64,000 bases of DNA. Origin: Anaeramoeba ignava. Lineage: Eukaryota > Metamonada > Anaeramoebidae. How positions within the stretch are numbered: position 1 is the first letter of the stretch; every line of letters begins with the position of its first letter. Below, in pieces: positions 35,624 to 46,315 of the stretch. Made by a program: the position numbers and the translations under genes. The notes under the pieces were generated by a model, which saw only the letters and a program-made list of their open reading frames with translations, had not been told where the DNA came from and ran no database searches. The DNA lies in assembly GCA_028826165.1 (NCBI GenBank), contig JAPDFW010000056.1:62001-126000 (forward strand). The letters run 5' to 3'.

Positions 35624-37329
35624 TTAACAACATGAACGACGCTTTTCTGAATGAGGATTATTAATATTAATATTATCTTTCTTTTGTTGTTTGTTTTCAA
35701 AAACATTTAAAATTTCTATTTAAAAAATTAAAATTAAAATTTAAATTAAAATTAAAATTAAAATTAAAATTAAAATTAAAAATAAAAATAAAAATAAAAT
35801 TAAAATTAAAATTATAATTAAAATTAAAATTAAAATTATAATTAAAATTATAATTAAAATTAAATTTAAAATTAAAATTAAAATTAAAATTAAAATTAAA
35901 ATTAAAATTAAAATTAAAATTAAAATTAAAATTACCTGTTGCTAACATTTGGAATACTTCTTCAATATTTGTTCCATCTTTTGCTGAAGTTTCCATGAAT
36001 AAAGCTTTATTTTTTTTTGCAAATTTTTCACCCTTAATTAATAAATAATTTTATAAAAAAAAAAATATAAATAAAATAAAAAGTGGAACAAAAAAATAAA
36101 TTAAAAAAAAGTGGAACAAAAAAATAAAAAATAAACAAACCTTTTCTTTTGGAATTTTTCTATCTTTTTCTAAATCACATTTATTTCCAATTATCATTGG
36201 AACTGCACTTTCTTGTGCATTTTTTTGAAATTCTACAATCCAATTTTCTAATTCATTAAAACTGTCTTCATTAGTTATATCATAAACAATAAAAGCACCA
36301 TTTGAACCACGATAATAACTAATTATATTTAATTTATAAAAATTTTTTTGATAAATGTGATTTAATTTATTAAAATATAAAAAAATATAAATACGATTGA
36401 GTTATTGAACGAAAAATTTCTTGACCTGCTGTATCCTAAAAAATTAAAATTAAAAATTCAAAATCAAAATTAAAATTAAAATCAAAATTAAAATTAATAT
36501 CAATATCAATATCAAAATCAAAATCAATATCAATATCAATATCAATATCAATATCAATATCAATATCAATATCAATATCAATATCAATATCAAAATCAAA
36601 ATTAAAATTAAAATTAAAATCAAAATTAAAATTAATATCAATATCAATATCAAAATCAAAATCAATATCAATATCAATATCAATATCAATATCAATATCA
36701 ATATCAAAATCAAAATCAATATCAAAATCAATATCAAAATCAATATCAAAATCAATATCAATATCAATATCAAAATTAAAATCAATATCAATATCAAAAT
36801 TAAAATCAATATCAATATCAATATCAATATTAATATCAATATCAATATCAATATTAATATCAAAATTCAAAATCAAAATTAAAATTAAAATCAAAATATT
36901 TTTTATAATTCTTACCCAAACTTTTAATTGAATTTTCTTTCCTTTAATTTCAAGAATTCTACTACCAAATTCAACACCAATTGTAGTTTGTGTATTTAAA
37001 CTAAATTCATTTCTTTTATAAATTAAAATTAAAATAAAAAAATAAGAATAAAATTATTGCTTTGGAAATAAAGTTAAAATTTACTTGTGAAATCTACTGA
37101 GAATATTTGTTTTTCCAACAGCACTATTTCCTAAATATTATTCAATTATTTAATTATTATTTAAATTTTATTTTTTTTTTAAATAAATATTTTACCAATT
37201 AAAATAGCTTTAAATGGATAATCAAAATGTTCCTATATTTTATTTTATATTTTAATTTAAAAATAATAATAAATTTAATAATAATAAATTTTAATAAAAA
37301 ATTGAAATAATCAAAACCTCAAATTCCAT
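35624..37329 (-). CDS. Rab11-like GTPase, divergent copy 12
   Basis: MEFE, then EHFDYPFKAILIG, P-loop GNSAVGKT, switch [80 protein letters not shown], tail ending SEKRRSCC. All exons are open. The catalytic Gln is retained, unlike copies 8, 10 and 11. The intron before switch II is a compound ATCAAT/AAAATC array (36440-36895) and the intron before the tail is an AAAATT array (35720-35930). Confidence 0.88.
35720..35932 (-). repeat. AAAATT array in the last intron of copy 12
   Basis: Tandem AAAATT with AAAATAA and ATAATT variants. The same array occurs in the duplicated fragment at 37565-37665. Confidence 0.85.
36440..36895 (-). repeat. Pre-switch-II intron with compound ATCAAT/AAAATC array
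   Basis: A higher-order repeat: a block of about 170 nt (ATCAAT run followed by AAAATC/AAAATT units) is itself repeated at roughly 36480-36600 and 36620-36720. The same hexamer fills this intron in copy 11. Confidence 0.88.
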
Positions 37330-37467
37330 TTTAAAATTTTATGTATTTTTGAAAGAGAAAAAAAAATGAAGAAAAAAGGAAAAAAATGAAAAAGGAAAAA
37401 AATGAAAAAATGAAAAAAAGGAAAATTTTTTTTTATTCCACTTTTTTTTAAGATTTAAAAAAAAATC

Positions 37468-37890
37468 TTAACAACATGAACGACGCTTTTCTGAATGAGG
37501 ATTATTAATATTAATATTATCTTTCTTTTGTTGTTTGTTTTCAAAAACATTTAAAATTTCTATTTAAAAAATTAAAATTAAAATTATAATTAAAATTAAA
37601 ATTAAAATTAAAATTAAAATTAAAATTAAAATTAAAATTAAAATTTAAAATTAAAATTAAAATCAAAAATACCTGTTGCTAACATTTGGAATACCTCTTC
37701 AATATTTTTTCCATCTTTTGCTGAAGTTTCCATGAATAAAGCTTTATTTTTTTTTGCAAATTTTTCACCCTTAATTAATAAATAATTTTATAAAAAAAAA
37801 ATATAAATAAAATAAAAAGTGGAACAAAAAAATAAATTAAAAAAAAGTGGAATAAAAAAATAATAACTAATATTTAATTTATAAAAATTT
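37468..37890 (-). pseudogene. 3' fragment of a GTPase gene duplicated from copy 12
   Basis: Contains a tail exon encoding the same SEKRRSCC ending as copy 12 and an ETSAK exon (FMETSAKDGKNIEEVFQ, with Lys for Thr in DGTN). Upstream of these, the G4 exon is gone: the intron after ETSAK runs directly into ATAATAACTAATATTTAATT, the sequence flanking the 5' edge of the G4 exon in copy 12. Nothing else of the gene remains. Confidence 0.8.
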
Positions 37891-38051
37891 TTTGATAAAT
37901 GTGATCAATCTCAAAAAAAATTTGAATTATTTTGAAACCTTTTTCTCCATTTCTTTTTTTTTTTAAAGTATTTATTTAATTAATTAAATTATTTAATTTG
38001 AAAGAAAAATGAAAAATGAAATTTTCAAAAAAAATAAATATTTTTTATTTT

Positions 38052-39806
38052 TCAACAACATTTCTTTTTTTTTGATGGTTTCCTTAAATTAATTGTTGAG
38101 ATATCGTTGTTATTTTCATAATTATTATAAGCATCTAAATTAACAAAAAAAAAATCAATCAAAAAATTTTTCAATTAAATTTAAATTAAAAAATACCAGT
38201 TATTAATGTTTTAAAAGCTTTATCAACATTTGTTCCATCTTTTGCTGAAGTTTCCATAAACAAAATATTATTTTTTTTTGCGAACTTCTCACCCTTTTTA
38301 AATTTTAATTAAAAAATTAAATTAAAAGAAAAAGTGGAACAAAAATCAAAAAATCAAAAAATCAAAAAAAACCTTTTCTTTTGGAACTTTTCTAAGTTTT
38401 GCCAAATCAGATTTATTTCCAATTAGCATAGTAACAATATTTTTCTTTACTTTATCTCTGAGTTCTTTAATCCAGTATTTAATTTGTTTGAAACTTTCTT
38501 TGTTAGTGATATCATAAACAATAAAAGCGCCATATGAACCACGATAATAACTAAATATTTGAATATAAATATTTGAATATAAATATTTGAATATAAATAT
38601 TTGAATATAAATATTTGAATATAAATATTTGAATATAAATATTTGAATATAAATATTTGAATATAAATATTTGAATATAAATATTTGAATATAAATATTT
38701 GGATATAAATATAATAAATATTTTAATATAAATATTTGAATATAAATATTTGAATATAAATATTTGGATATAAATATAATAAATATTTTTAAATATAAAT
38801 ATTTGAATAATAAATATTTGAATATAAATATAAATATTTGAATATAAATATTCAAATATAAATATTTGGATAAATATTTAAATATAAATATTTAAAATGA
38901 ATAAAATAAATAAAATAAATATTTAAAATGAATATAAATATTTGGATATAAATATTTGGATATAAATATTTGAATATAAATATTTGAATATAAATATTTA
39001 AATATTTAAATATAATAAATATTTAAATATAAATATTTGAATATAAATATTTAAATAATATTTGAATAATATTTGGATATAAATATTTGGATATAAATAA
39101 TATAAATATTTGAATATAAATATTTAAATAATATAAATATTTGAATATAAATATTTAAAAGAATATTTGAATATAAATATAAAAAATGAATATAAATATT
39201 TAAATAATATAAATATTTGAATAAATTTAAATACACTTGAGTCACCGAACGAAATCTTTCTTGACCTGCTGTATCCTTTTATAATAATGATATTATATTT
39301 AATACATTCTTTAAAAGAAGTATTAAAATTATTTAAATCCTTACCCAAATTTGTACTTTGACTTTTTTATCATGAATTTGTAATATTTTTGATTCAAATT
39401 CAACACCGATTGTAGCTTTTGTATCTGATGTGAAAGTTTTACTTTATTAAACAAAATTATTTTTTTTTCCGATTTTTAAATTCATTTTGAAAATCAATTT
39501 ATTTTTTTTAAAAATCAGGAAAAAAAAATTTTTACTTGCAATATTGAGTTAAAAGATTTGTTTTCCCAACATAACTATTGCCTAAATGAGTGTATAAATA
39601 AATTACTATCTTTTTATAATTATTATCTAAAATAATTATTTACCAATTAAAACAATTTTAAATATACAATCATATTCTTCTTCTTTGTCTAAAGAATTTT
39701 GCTAAAAATAAAATTTATTAATAATTTAATAAAGAAATTTATCAAGAAATTTAATAAAGGAATTTAAAAAGAAATTTAATAAGAAAATATAAACCCGTTT
39801 TTCCAT
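38052..39806 (-). CDS. Rab11-like GTPase, divergent copy 13
   Basis: MEKR, QNSLDKEEEYDCIFKIVLIG, P-loop GNSYVGKT, switch [79 protein letters not shown], tail ending KPSKKKKCC. GNKSDL and LRK resemble true Rab11 (GNKSDLRHLR) more than the other copies do. All exons are open. The post-switch-II intron is a 14-mer array (38555-39230). Confidence 0.9.
38555..39230 (-). repeat. Post-switch-II intron with AAATATTTGAATAT 14-mer array
   Basis: Highly regular 14-mer in the first 150 nt, then length variants with TTTGGATAT and AATAAATA. Confidence 0.9.
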
Positions 39807-39907
39807 CTTATTATTTATAATTTTTGTTGAATAAAAGAAAAAAAAAAAGAAAGAAAAGAAAAATGATTTTTTTTATTAAAAATTTGAACAAAAATCATTT
39901 TTCATTT

Positions 39908-41363
39908 TTAACAACATTTTCCTTCTGTTGTCTTTTCTTCTTTATAATTATATAAATTAATAGGAGGTGGTGTTAATTTTTTTTTGGAAAAAACATTATA
40001 AATCTCTAAATAAATCAAATATAAAATTAAAATTAAAATTAAAAATTTAAAATAAAATAAAAATACCAGTTATTAATGTTTCAAAAGCTTTATGAACATT
40101 TGTTCCATCTTTTGCTGAAGTTTCCATAAACAAAAAATTCTTTTCTGCTGCGAATTTTTGACCCTTTTTAAATTCAAAAAAAAAAAATTAAATTCAAAAA
40201 AAAAAAAGTGGAACAAAAAATTTAATAAAAAAATAAACCTTTTCTTTTGAGATTTTTCGTTTATCACTTAAATCAGATTTATTTCCAATTATCATAATAA
40301 CGACATTTTGATCTGTTTGATCTTTAAAGTCATTAATCCAGTATTCTAATTTTTCGAAACTTTCTTCATCAGCGATATCATAAACAATAAAAGCGCCATA
40401 TGAACCACGATAATAACTAAATATTTAAAAGAATATTTAAATAAAATAAATATTTAAATATTTAGATAAAATAATAAATATTTAAATAAAATAAATAATT
40501 AAATATTTGGATAATAAATAAAATAAATATTTAAATATTTGGATAAAATAAATATTTGGATAATATAGATAATAAATATTTAAATAAAATAATAAATATT
40601 TAAATATTTAAATATTTGGATAAAATAATAAATATTTGGATAAAATAATAAATATTTAAATAAAATAAATATTTGGATAATAAATATTTAAATATTTGGA
40701 TAATATAAATAATAAATATTTGGATAATATAGATAATAAATATTTAAATAAAATAAATATAAATACGCTCTAGTCACAGATCGAAATCTTTCTTGACCTG
40801 CTGTATCCTTTTATAAGAATAAGATTATACTTAATAATTAATACTTAATATTTTTTTTTAAAAGAAGATTCAAAAGTATTCAATTCCTTACCCAAATTTG
40901 TAATTGAATTGTTTCATTGTTTATTTTAAATACCTTTGAACTAAATTCAACTCCAATTGTAGATGTTGATTCTGTTGTAAAAGTATTACTTTATTAAACA
41001 ATAAAATTTTTCCGATTTAAGAAAAAACAAACAAAAAAAGGAAATTTTTTATAAACAAAAATTTTTTACTATCGATATCGAGTTAAAAGGTTTGTTTTCC
41101 CAACATGAGTATTACCTAAATAAATAATTAAATAAATCAATAATTAATTAATTAATTAAATCAATAAATCAATAAATCAATAATTAAATCATTTACCAAT
41201 TAAAACAACTTTAAATACATGAGAATAAAGTGATAATTCATTATCTAAATTTCTTTCCTAAAAAAAAAAGAAATAAGAAAATTGTGTGTATTTTGTTTCC
41301 TTTAAGTAAATGATGCTTAGTTTTAAAAAAAATGTAAATTAAATTGAAAACCTTTTGTTGCAT
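39908..41363 (-). CDS. Rab11-like GTPase, divergent copy 14
   Basis: MQQK, ERNLDNELSLYSHVFKVVLIG (joined across a splice), P-loop GNTHVGKT, switch [79 protein letters not shown], tail ending EEKTTEGKCC. All exons are open. It is a sister of copy 13 (shared YYRGSYGAF and GNKSDL). The post-switch-II intron is an AAATATTTGGATAA-type array (40421-40765). Confidence 0.9.
40421..40765 (-). repeat. Post-switch-II intron with AATATTTGGATAAAATA array
   Basis: Irregular units of 10-17 nt related to, but distinct from, the 14-mer of the next gene. Confidence 0.85.
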
Positions 41364-41884
41364 ATTGATAAGAATTTTTCTTGAATAAAAAAAAAAATGA
41401 TTTCTTCTTTTTCATTTTAAAAATTATTTTTATAACAAATATCAAAAAAAAATATAAAAATTTTAATTTTAATTTTAATTTTAATTTTAATAATAATTAT
41501 AATTATAATAAATCCAAAAAAAATTTTTTAATTTGAGTTTTTTTTTCCGAATTTGAAAAATTAACACCAACGACGTTTTTTTTTTGGTTTTTTTGAGTTT
41601 TTTAGAATAACTTTATGCTTTTGTTTTTGTTTTTGTTTTTGTTGTTCTTGTTCTTTTTCTTGTTGAAGATCCTCTTTTTGTTGAATAAAAGCATTATGAA
41701 CCTCTAAAAATCAATAACAACAATAAGAATAATAAGAATAAGAATAAGAATAATAATAATAAGAATAAGAATAAGAATAAGAATAATAAAATACCAGCTA
41801 TCATTGTTTGAAAAGCATTTTGAATATTTGTTCCATCTTTTGCTGAAGTTTCTAAAAATAAAAGATTATTTTCTTTTGCAAAAT

Positions 41885-42230
41885 TTTCACCCTATTCAAT
41901 ATTAAATATTAAATATTAAGTATTAAATATTAAACATTAAATATTAAACATTAAATATTAAATATTAAATATTAAATATTAAATATAAAAAAGATTAAAT
42001 ATTAAAATTAAAATATTAAATATTAAATATTAAATAAAATTAAAATTAAATATTAAATATTAAATATTAAAGATTAAATATTAAATATTAAATATTAAAG
42101 ATTAAATATTAAAGATTAAATATTAAAGATTAAATATTAAATATTAAATATTAAATATTAAAGATTATTAAATATTAAATATTAAATATTAAATATTAAA
42201 TATTAAAGATTAATTATTAAATATTAAACC
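41885..42230 (-). repeat. TTAAATA heptamer array
   Basis: Tandem ATTAAAT heptamer with AGATTAAAT variants fills the intron between the damaged G4 exon and the ETSAK exon of copy 15. Confidence 0.88.
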
Positions 42231-42439
42231 ATTTCTTTTGAAACTTGTCGAGTTTGTTCTAAATCACATTTATTTCCAAGTATCATAACAATAGCATTTT
42301 CTTTGGCACTTTCTCTGAAATTTTTTATTGATTCTCAAATATTAAAAAAAAATTTTTTCAAAAACTTTTTCAAACTTGTTGTATCACAAAAACAATAAAT
42401 TAAATATTTTATTAAAACTGAACATTAAACGAAAATTAA

Positions 42440-43400
42440 AGCTATTTATTTATAAATATTATATTTAGATATTTAGATATTTAGATATTTAGATATTTAG
42501 ATATTTAGATATTTAGATATTTAGATATTTAGACAATTTAAATATTTATTAAAGGATATTTAAATATAAAATTATTAAATATCAAATATTTATTGAAAAA
42601 TATTAAATATTATTTATAAATATTATTAAATATTTTAGATATTTAAAGGATATTTAAATATTAAATAGAAAATATTTAATATAAATTTAGGATGTTTGGG
42701 AAATATTAAAAGATTAAATTTAAATATTAAATATTTAGGATATTTGGGATATTTTTAAATATTAAAATTAATATTAAACAAAATATTAAATAAAAATATT
42801 AAAGATTAAAATTTAGATATTTTTTTTAGATATAAAATTAAATATTAAATATTAAAGGATTATTTATTAAATATTAAATATTAAATATTAAATATTAAAT
42901 ATTAAATATGTTTAAAGGATTAAATATTAAATTTTGATTAAATATTAAATATAGATTAATTAAATATTTAAATATAGATATTTATAAATATAAATATTTA
43001 AATATTAAATAAATATTATATTTAAATATTAAAGATTAAATATTTAAATGATAAATAAGGATATTAAAGATTAAATATTATATTTATTATATTAAATAAA
43101 TATTATATTTAAATTAATATTCTTTAGGATATTTTATAAATATTAAAATATTTAGATATTTTTGAAATAAATATTATATTTAGATATTATTTTATAAAAT
43201 TTTATATTTAGATATTATTTAGATATTTAGATATTTAGGATATTTAGATAAATGAAATTATATTATTTATGTTTTAGATATTTAGGATATTTTTAGGATA
43301 TTTAGATATTTAGATATTTAGGATATTTAGATATTTAGATATTTTAGATATTTATTTATATTTTTTAGATATTTATTTAAATATTTATAAATATATTTGG
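42440..43400 (-). repeat. ATATTTAG 8-mer array and derivatives
   Basis: Regular ATTTAGAT units at 42470-42530 and again near 43190-43380, with degenerate AATATTAAAT material between them. Confidence 0.85.
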
Positions 43401-43555
43401 ATAAACTACTTTTGAGTAAGTGCTTTCTGAAATCTTTCTTGACCAGCAGTATCCTAAAAAAATTTTTTAAAAAAGATAAACAAAAATATTTTTCATTACA
43501 AATTAATTAATTACCCAAATTTGAGCAGAAATAAATTTCCCATCAAACTGAACTT

Positions 43556-43753
43556 CTTTTGTTTTAAAATCAACACCAATAGTTGGTTTTATATTGAAAT
43601 TAAAATTTTTGCTTTAAAGAAAGATAAAATTATTATTTTTAAAACTTTAAGAAACTTTTGTTTTAAAATCAACACCAATAGTTGGTTTTATATTGAAATT
43701 AAAATTTTTGCTTTAAAGAAAGATAAAATTATTATTTTTAAAACTTTAAGAAA
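43556..43753 (-). repeat. 99-nt tandem duplication of part of the switch I exon and its acceptor
   Basis: The segment starting CTTTTGTTTTAAAATCAAC is present twice, 99 nt apart, almost without differences. Each copy contains the exon start (TTTAAAG acceptor) and about 60 coding nt; only the copy nearer 43556 continues into the rest of the exon. Splicing to the downstream acceptor would bypass the extra copy. Confidence 0.9.
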
Positions 43754-44204
43754 AGTAAGTAAAACTTACTCACAAAAACGAAGTAAAATATTTGTTTTTC
43801 CAACAGCATGAGAACCTATTAAAAATTGAAGGTTTAAAGCCTTTTATTTAAGTTTATTTTATTTAATTTAATTTTTAATTTTTAATTTTGTTTACCAATC
43901 ATAACAAATTTAAATGCTAATCTTCTTTCTGTTTCTTTCTTTTAAATAAATTTGTTAGAAATTAGAAATTAGAAATTATTAATTTATTAATTTATTAATT
44001 TATTAAATTCTGTTTTTATTTGTGTATTTTATTTTTTACAACTTCTGCCATATTTTATATTTTATATTTTAAATTTTTGGAAAAGAAAAAAAATGAAATT
44101 TTGGAAAAGAGAATTTATTGATCAAAAATATTCAATAAAAAAGAAAAAAAGAAAAAAGTTTTTTGATATTTTGAAAATAAATTAAATTTAAATTCAAATT
44201 AAAA

Positions 44205-45829
44205 TTAACAACATTTCTTAGATTTTTTAATTGAATTATTAAGATTAATTGAAGGTGTTTGTGATTTATTTAAATTTATGTTTGTTTTTATGTTTTTAAA
44301 AGGTTCTTCTTTTAAATCAAGAATTTCTAAAAATCAAAAAATTAAAAGAAAATATCAATTTAAATTAATAAATAAATAAATAATAAATAAATAAATAAAA
44401 TACTTCTAAGAAGACTATAAAAGGAATCATTAACATTTTCTCCAGTTTTTGCAGAAGTTTCCATAAATAAAAGGTTATTTTCTTTTGAGAATTGGTGACC
44501 CTTTAAAAGTAGAACAATAATAATTAAAATAAAATTAAAATTAAAATTAAAATTAAAATAATAACTTGTTCTAATGAAACTTGTCTTTTTTCTTCCAAAT
44601 CAATTTTATTTCCAATAGCCATAATTGCAATATCAGGTAAAGTTTTTCTTAATGATTGAAGCCAATTTTTTGCTTTTTCTATAGAGTTTAAATGTGTGAT
44701 ATCATAAACAAGAAAAGCTCCATGTGAATTACGATAAGATCTAGAAAGATAAATTAAATTAAAAATGAAATTACAAATGAATTTTTAGATTTAAATATAT
44801 ATTTTAGATTTAAATATTTATTTTAAATTTAAATATTTATTTTAAATTTAAATATTTATTTTGGATTTAAATATTTATTTTTGATTTAAATATTTATTTT
44901 TGATTTAAATATTTATTTTTGATTTAAATATTTATTTTGGATTTAAATATTTATTTTGGATTTAAATATTTATTTTGGATTTAAATATTTATTTTAAATT
45001 TAAATATTTATTTTGGATTTAAATATTTATTTTTGATTTAAATATTTATTTTTGATTTAAATATTTATTTTGGATTTAAATATTTATTTTGGATTTAAAT
45101 ATTTATTTTGGATTTAAATATTTATTTTGGATTTAAATATTTATTTTGGATTTAAATATTTATTTTGGATTTAAATATTTATTTTGGATTTAAATATTTA
45201 TTTTTAGATTTAAATATTTATTTTGGATTTAATAAATATATTTGGTTTTGTGTTTTAATATAAACAATTCTGCTACTGAGCGATATCTTTCTTGACCAGC
45301 AGTATCCTAAAAAATTGATATAAAATATTTTTCATAAATTAAATTTAATTGAACATTTTTTTTGGAAAGAAAAATAACCCAAATTTCAACACGGAACTTA
45401 TTTCCATTCAATTCAATAGATTTTGATTTAAAATCAACACCAATAGTTGCATTTGGTGATTCATTAAAAGTATTTCTAAATAATAAATAAAAGAATAAAT
45501 AAAAGAGTAAAAAAATTAAGGGATAAATAAAAGAATAATAAATAAAAGGGGATTATATTTTTACTCGCAAACACGAAGTATAAATTGGGTTTTTCCAACA
45601 TTAGTTTCTCCTAAAAAAATATTATTTTGGATTAAATAGAATTTTTATTATTTTATTTATTTTGATTAAATAAAAAAATTTACCAACAATAACAATTTTT
45701 ACTCGAGTTTCTTTTTCTCCATTATCATTTACCTTTATGAAAAAAAAAAAGAGGAAAATTAAATTTTTGATGATTTGAAAAAAAAAGAAAATAAAGAGAA
45801 AATTAATTTACAAATGAATTAAAATCCAT
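44205..45829 (-). CDS. Rab11-like GTPase, divergent copy 16 (end of array)
   Basis: MDFNSF, VNDNGEKETRVKIVIVG, P-loop GETNVGKT, switch [82 protein letters not shown], tail ending KKSKKCC. All exons are open. ETSAKTGENV is closer to Rab1/Rab5-type G5 regions than to the DGTN motif of the other copies, making this the most divergent intact member. The post-switch-II intron is a regular 19-mer array (44790-45240). Confidence 0.88.
44790..45240 (-). repeat. Post-switch-II intron with 19-mer array
   Basis: About 23 units of TTTAAATATTTATTTTGGA (19 nt), with TTTTGA and TTTTAAA variants in place of TTTTGGA. Confidence 0.92.
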
Positions 45830-46315
45830 TAATTTTAAAAATTTTTATTTTTTGAAAAAGCAAAAAAAAATGAATTTTGAAAATTTAGAAAAAAAAAATT
45901 GGAATTTTAATTTTGAATTTAATTTTAATTTTAATTTTAATTTTGATTTTAATTTTGATTTTGATTTTGATTTTGATTTTAATTTTAATTTTGATTTTTA
46001 ATTTTGATTTTGATTTTGATTTTGATTTTGATTTTGATTTTGATTTTGATTTTGATTTTAATTTTAATTTTGATTTTGATTTTAATTTTAATTTTAATTT
46101 TCATTTTTCATTTTTTATTTTGATTTCGATTTTAATTTTAATTTTAATTTTAATTTTTGATTTTAATATAAATTATAAATGAATTTTGATTTTGATTTTG
46201 ATTTTAATTTTGATTTTCATTTTAAATTTAATTTGAATTTTAATTTTAATTTTGATTTTAATTTTCATTTTTGATTTTGATTTTCATTTTTCATTTTTTA
46301 AATTTTTTTGTTTAA
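45830..46315. repeat. Divergent intergenic region filled with ATTTTG/ATTTTA array
   Basis: This 486-nt gap lies between two divergent start codons (last GTPase and membralin), so it should contain both promoters. From about 45900 to 46300 it is a tandem ATTTTG/ATTTTA/ATTTTC hexamer array. No gene was seen; the open frames through it are repeat artefacts. Confidence 0.8.

Larger units (their letters stand above)
41561..44051 (-). pseudogene. Rab11-like GTPase copy 15 with destroyed G-domain exon
   Basis: Starts MAEV, KETERRLAFKFVMIG, P-loop GSHAVGKT, switch I INFNIKPTIGVDFKTK-like, [15 protein letters not shown]. The next exon should begin YYRG; instead the sequence reads FIVFVIQQV then several stops, before recovering at [35 protein letters not shown] follows, and then a long Q/K-rich tail ending KKKRRWC. 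The final residues are Trp-Cys where all other Rab copies have Cys-Cys. The intron in front of the broken exon is about 1 kb of ATATTTAG-type repeat, which may have invaded the exon. Confidence 0.75.

Noticed and set aside
34347-36894. Long open frames of I/L, D/I or N/F repeats on the minus strand
   Set aside because: They lie inside introns whose hexamer period is a multiple of three and lacks stop codons; flanking exons have clear donors and acceptors.
45913-46182. ORF of I/L and F/D repeats upstream of the membralin-like gene
   Set aside because: It is a translation of the ATTTTG hexamer array in the shared promoter region.
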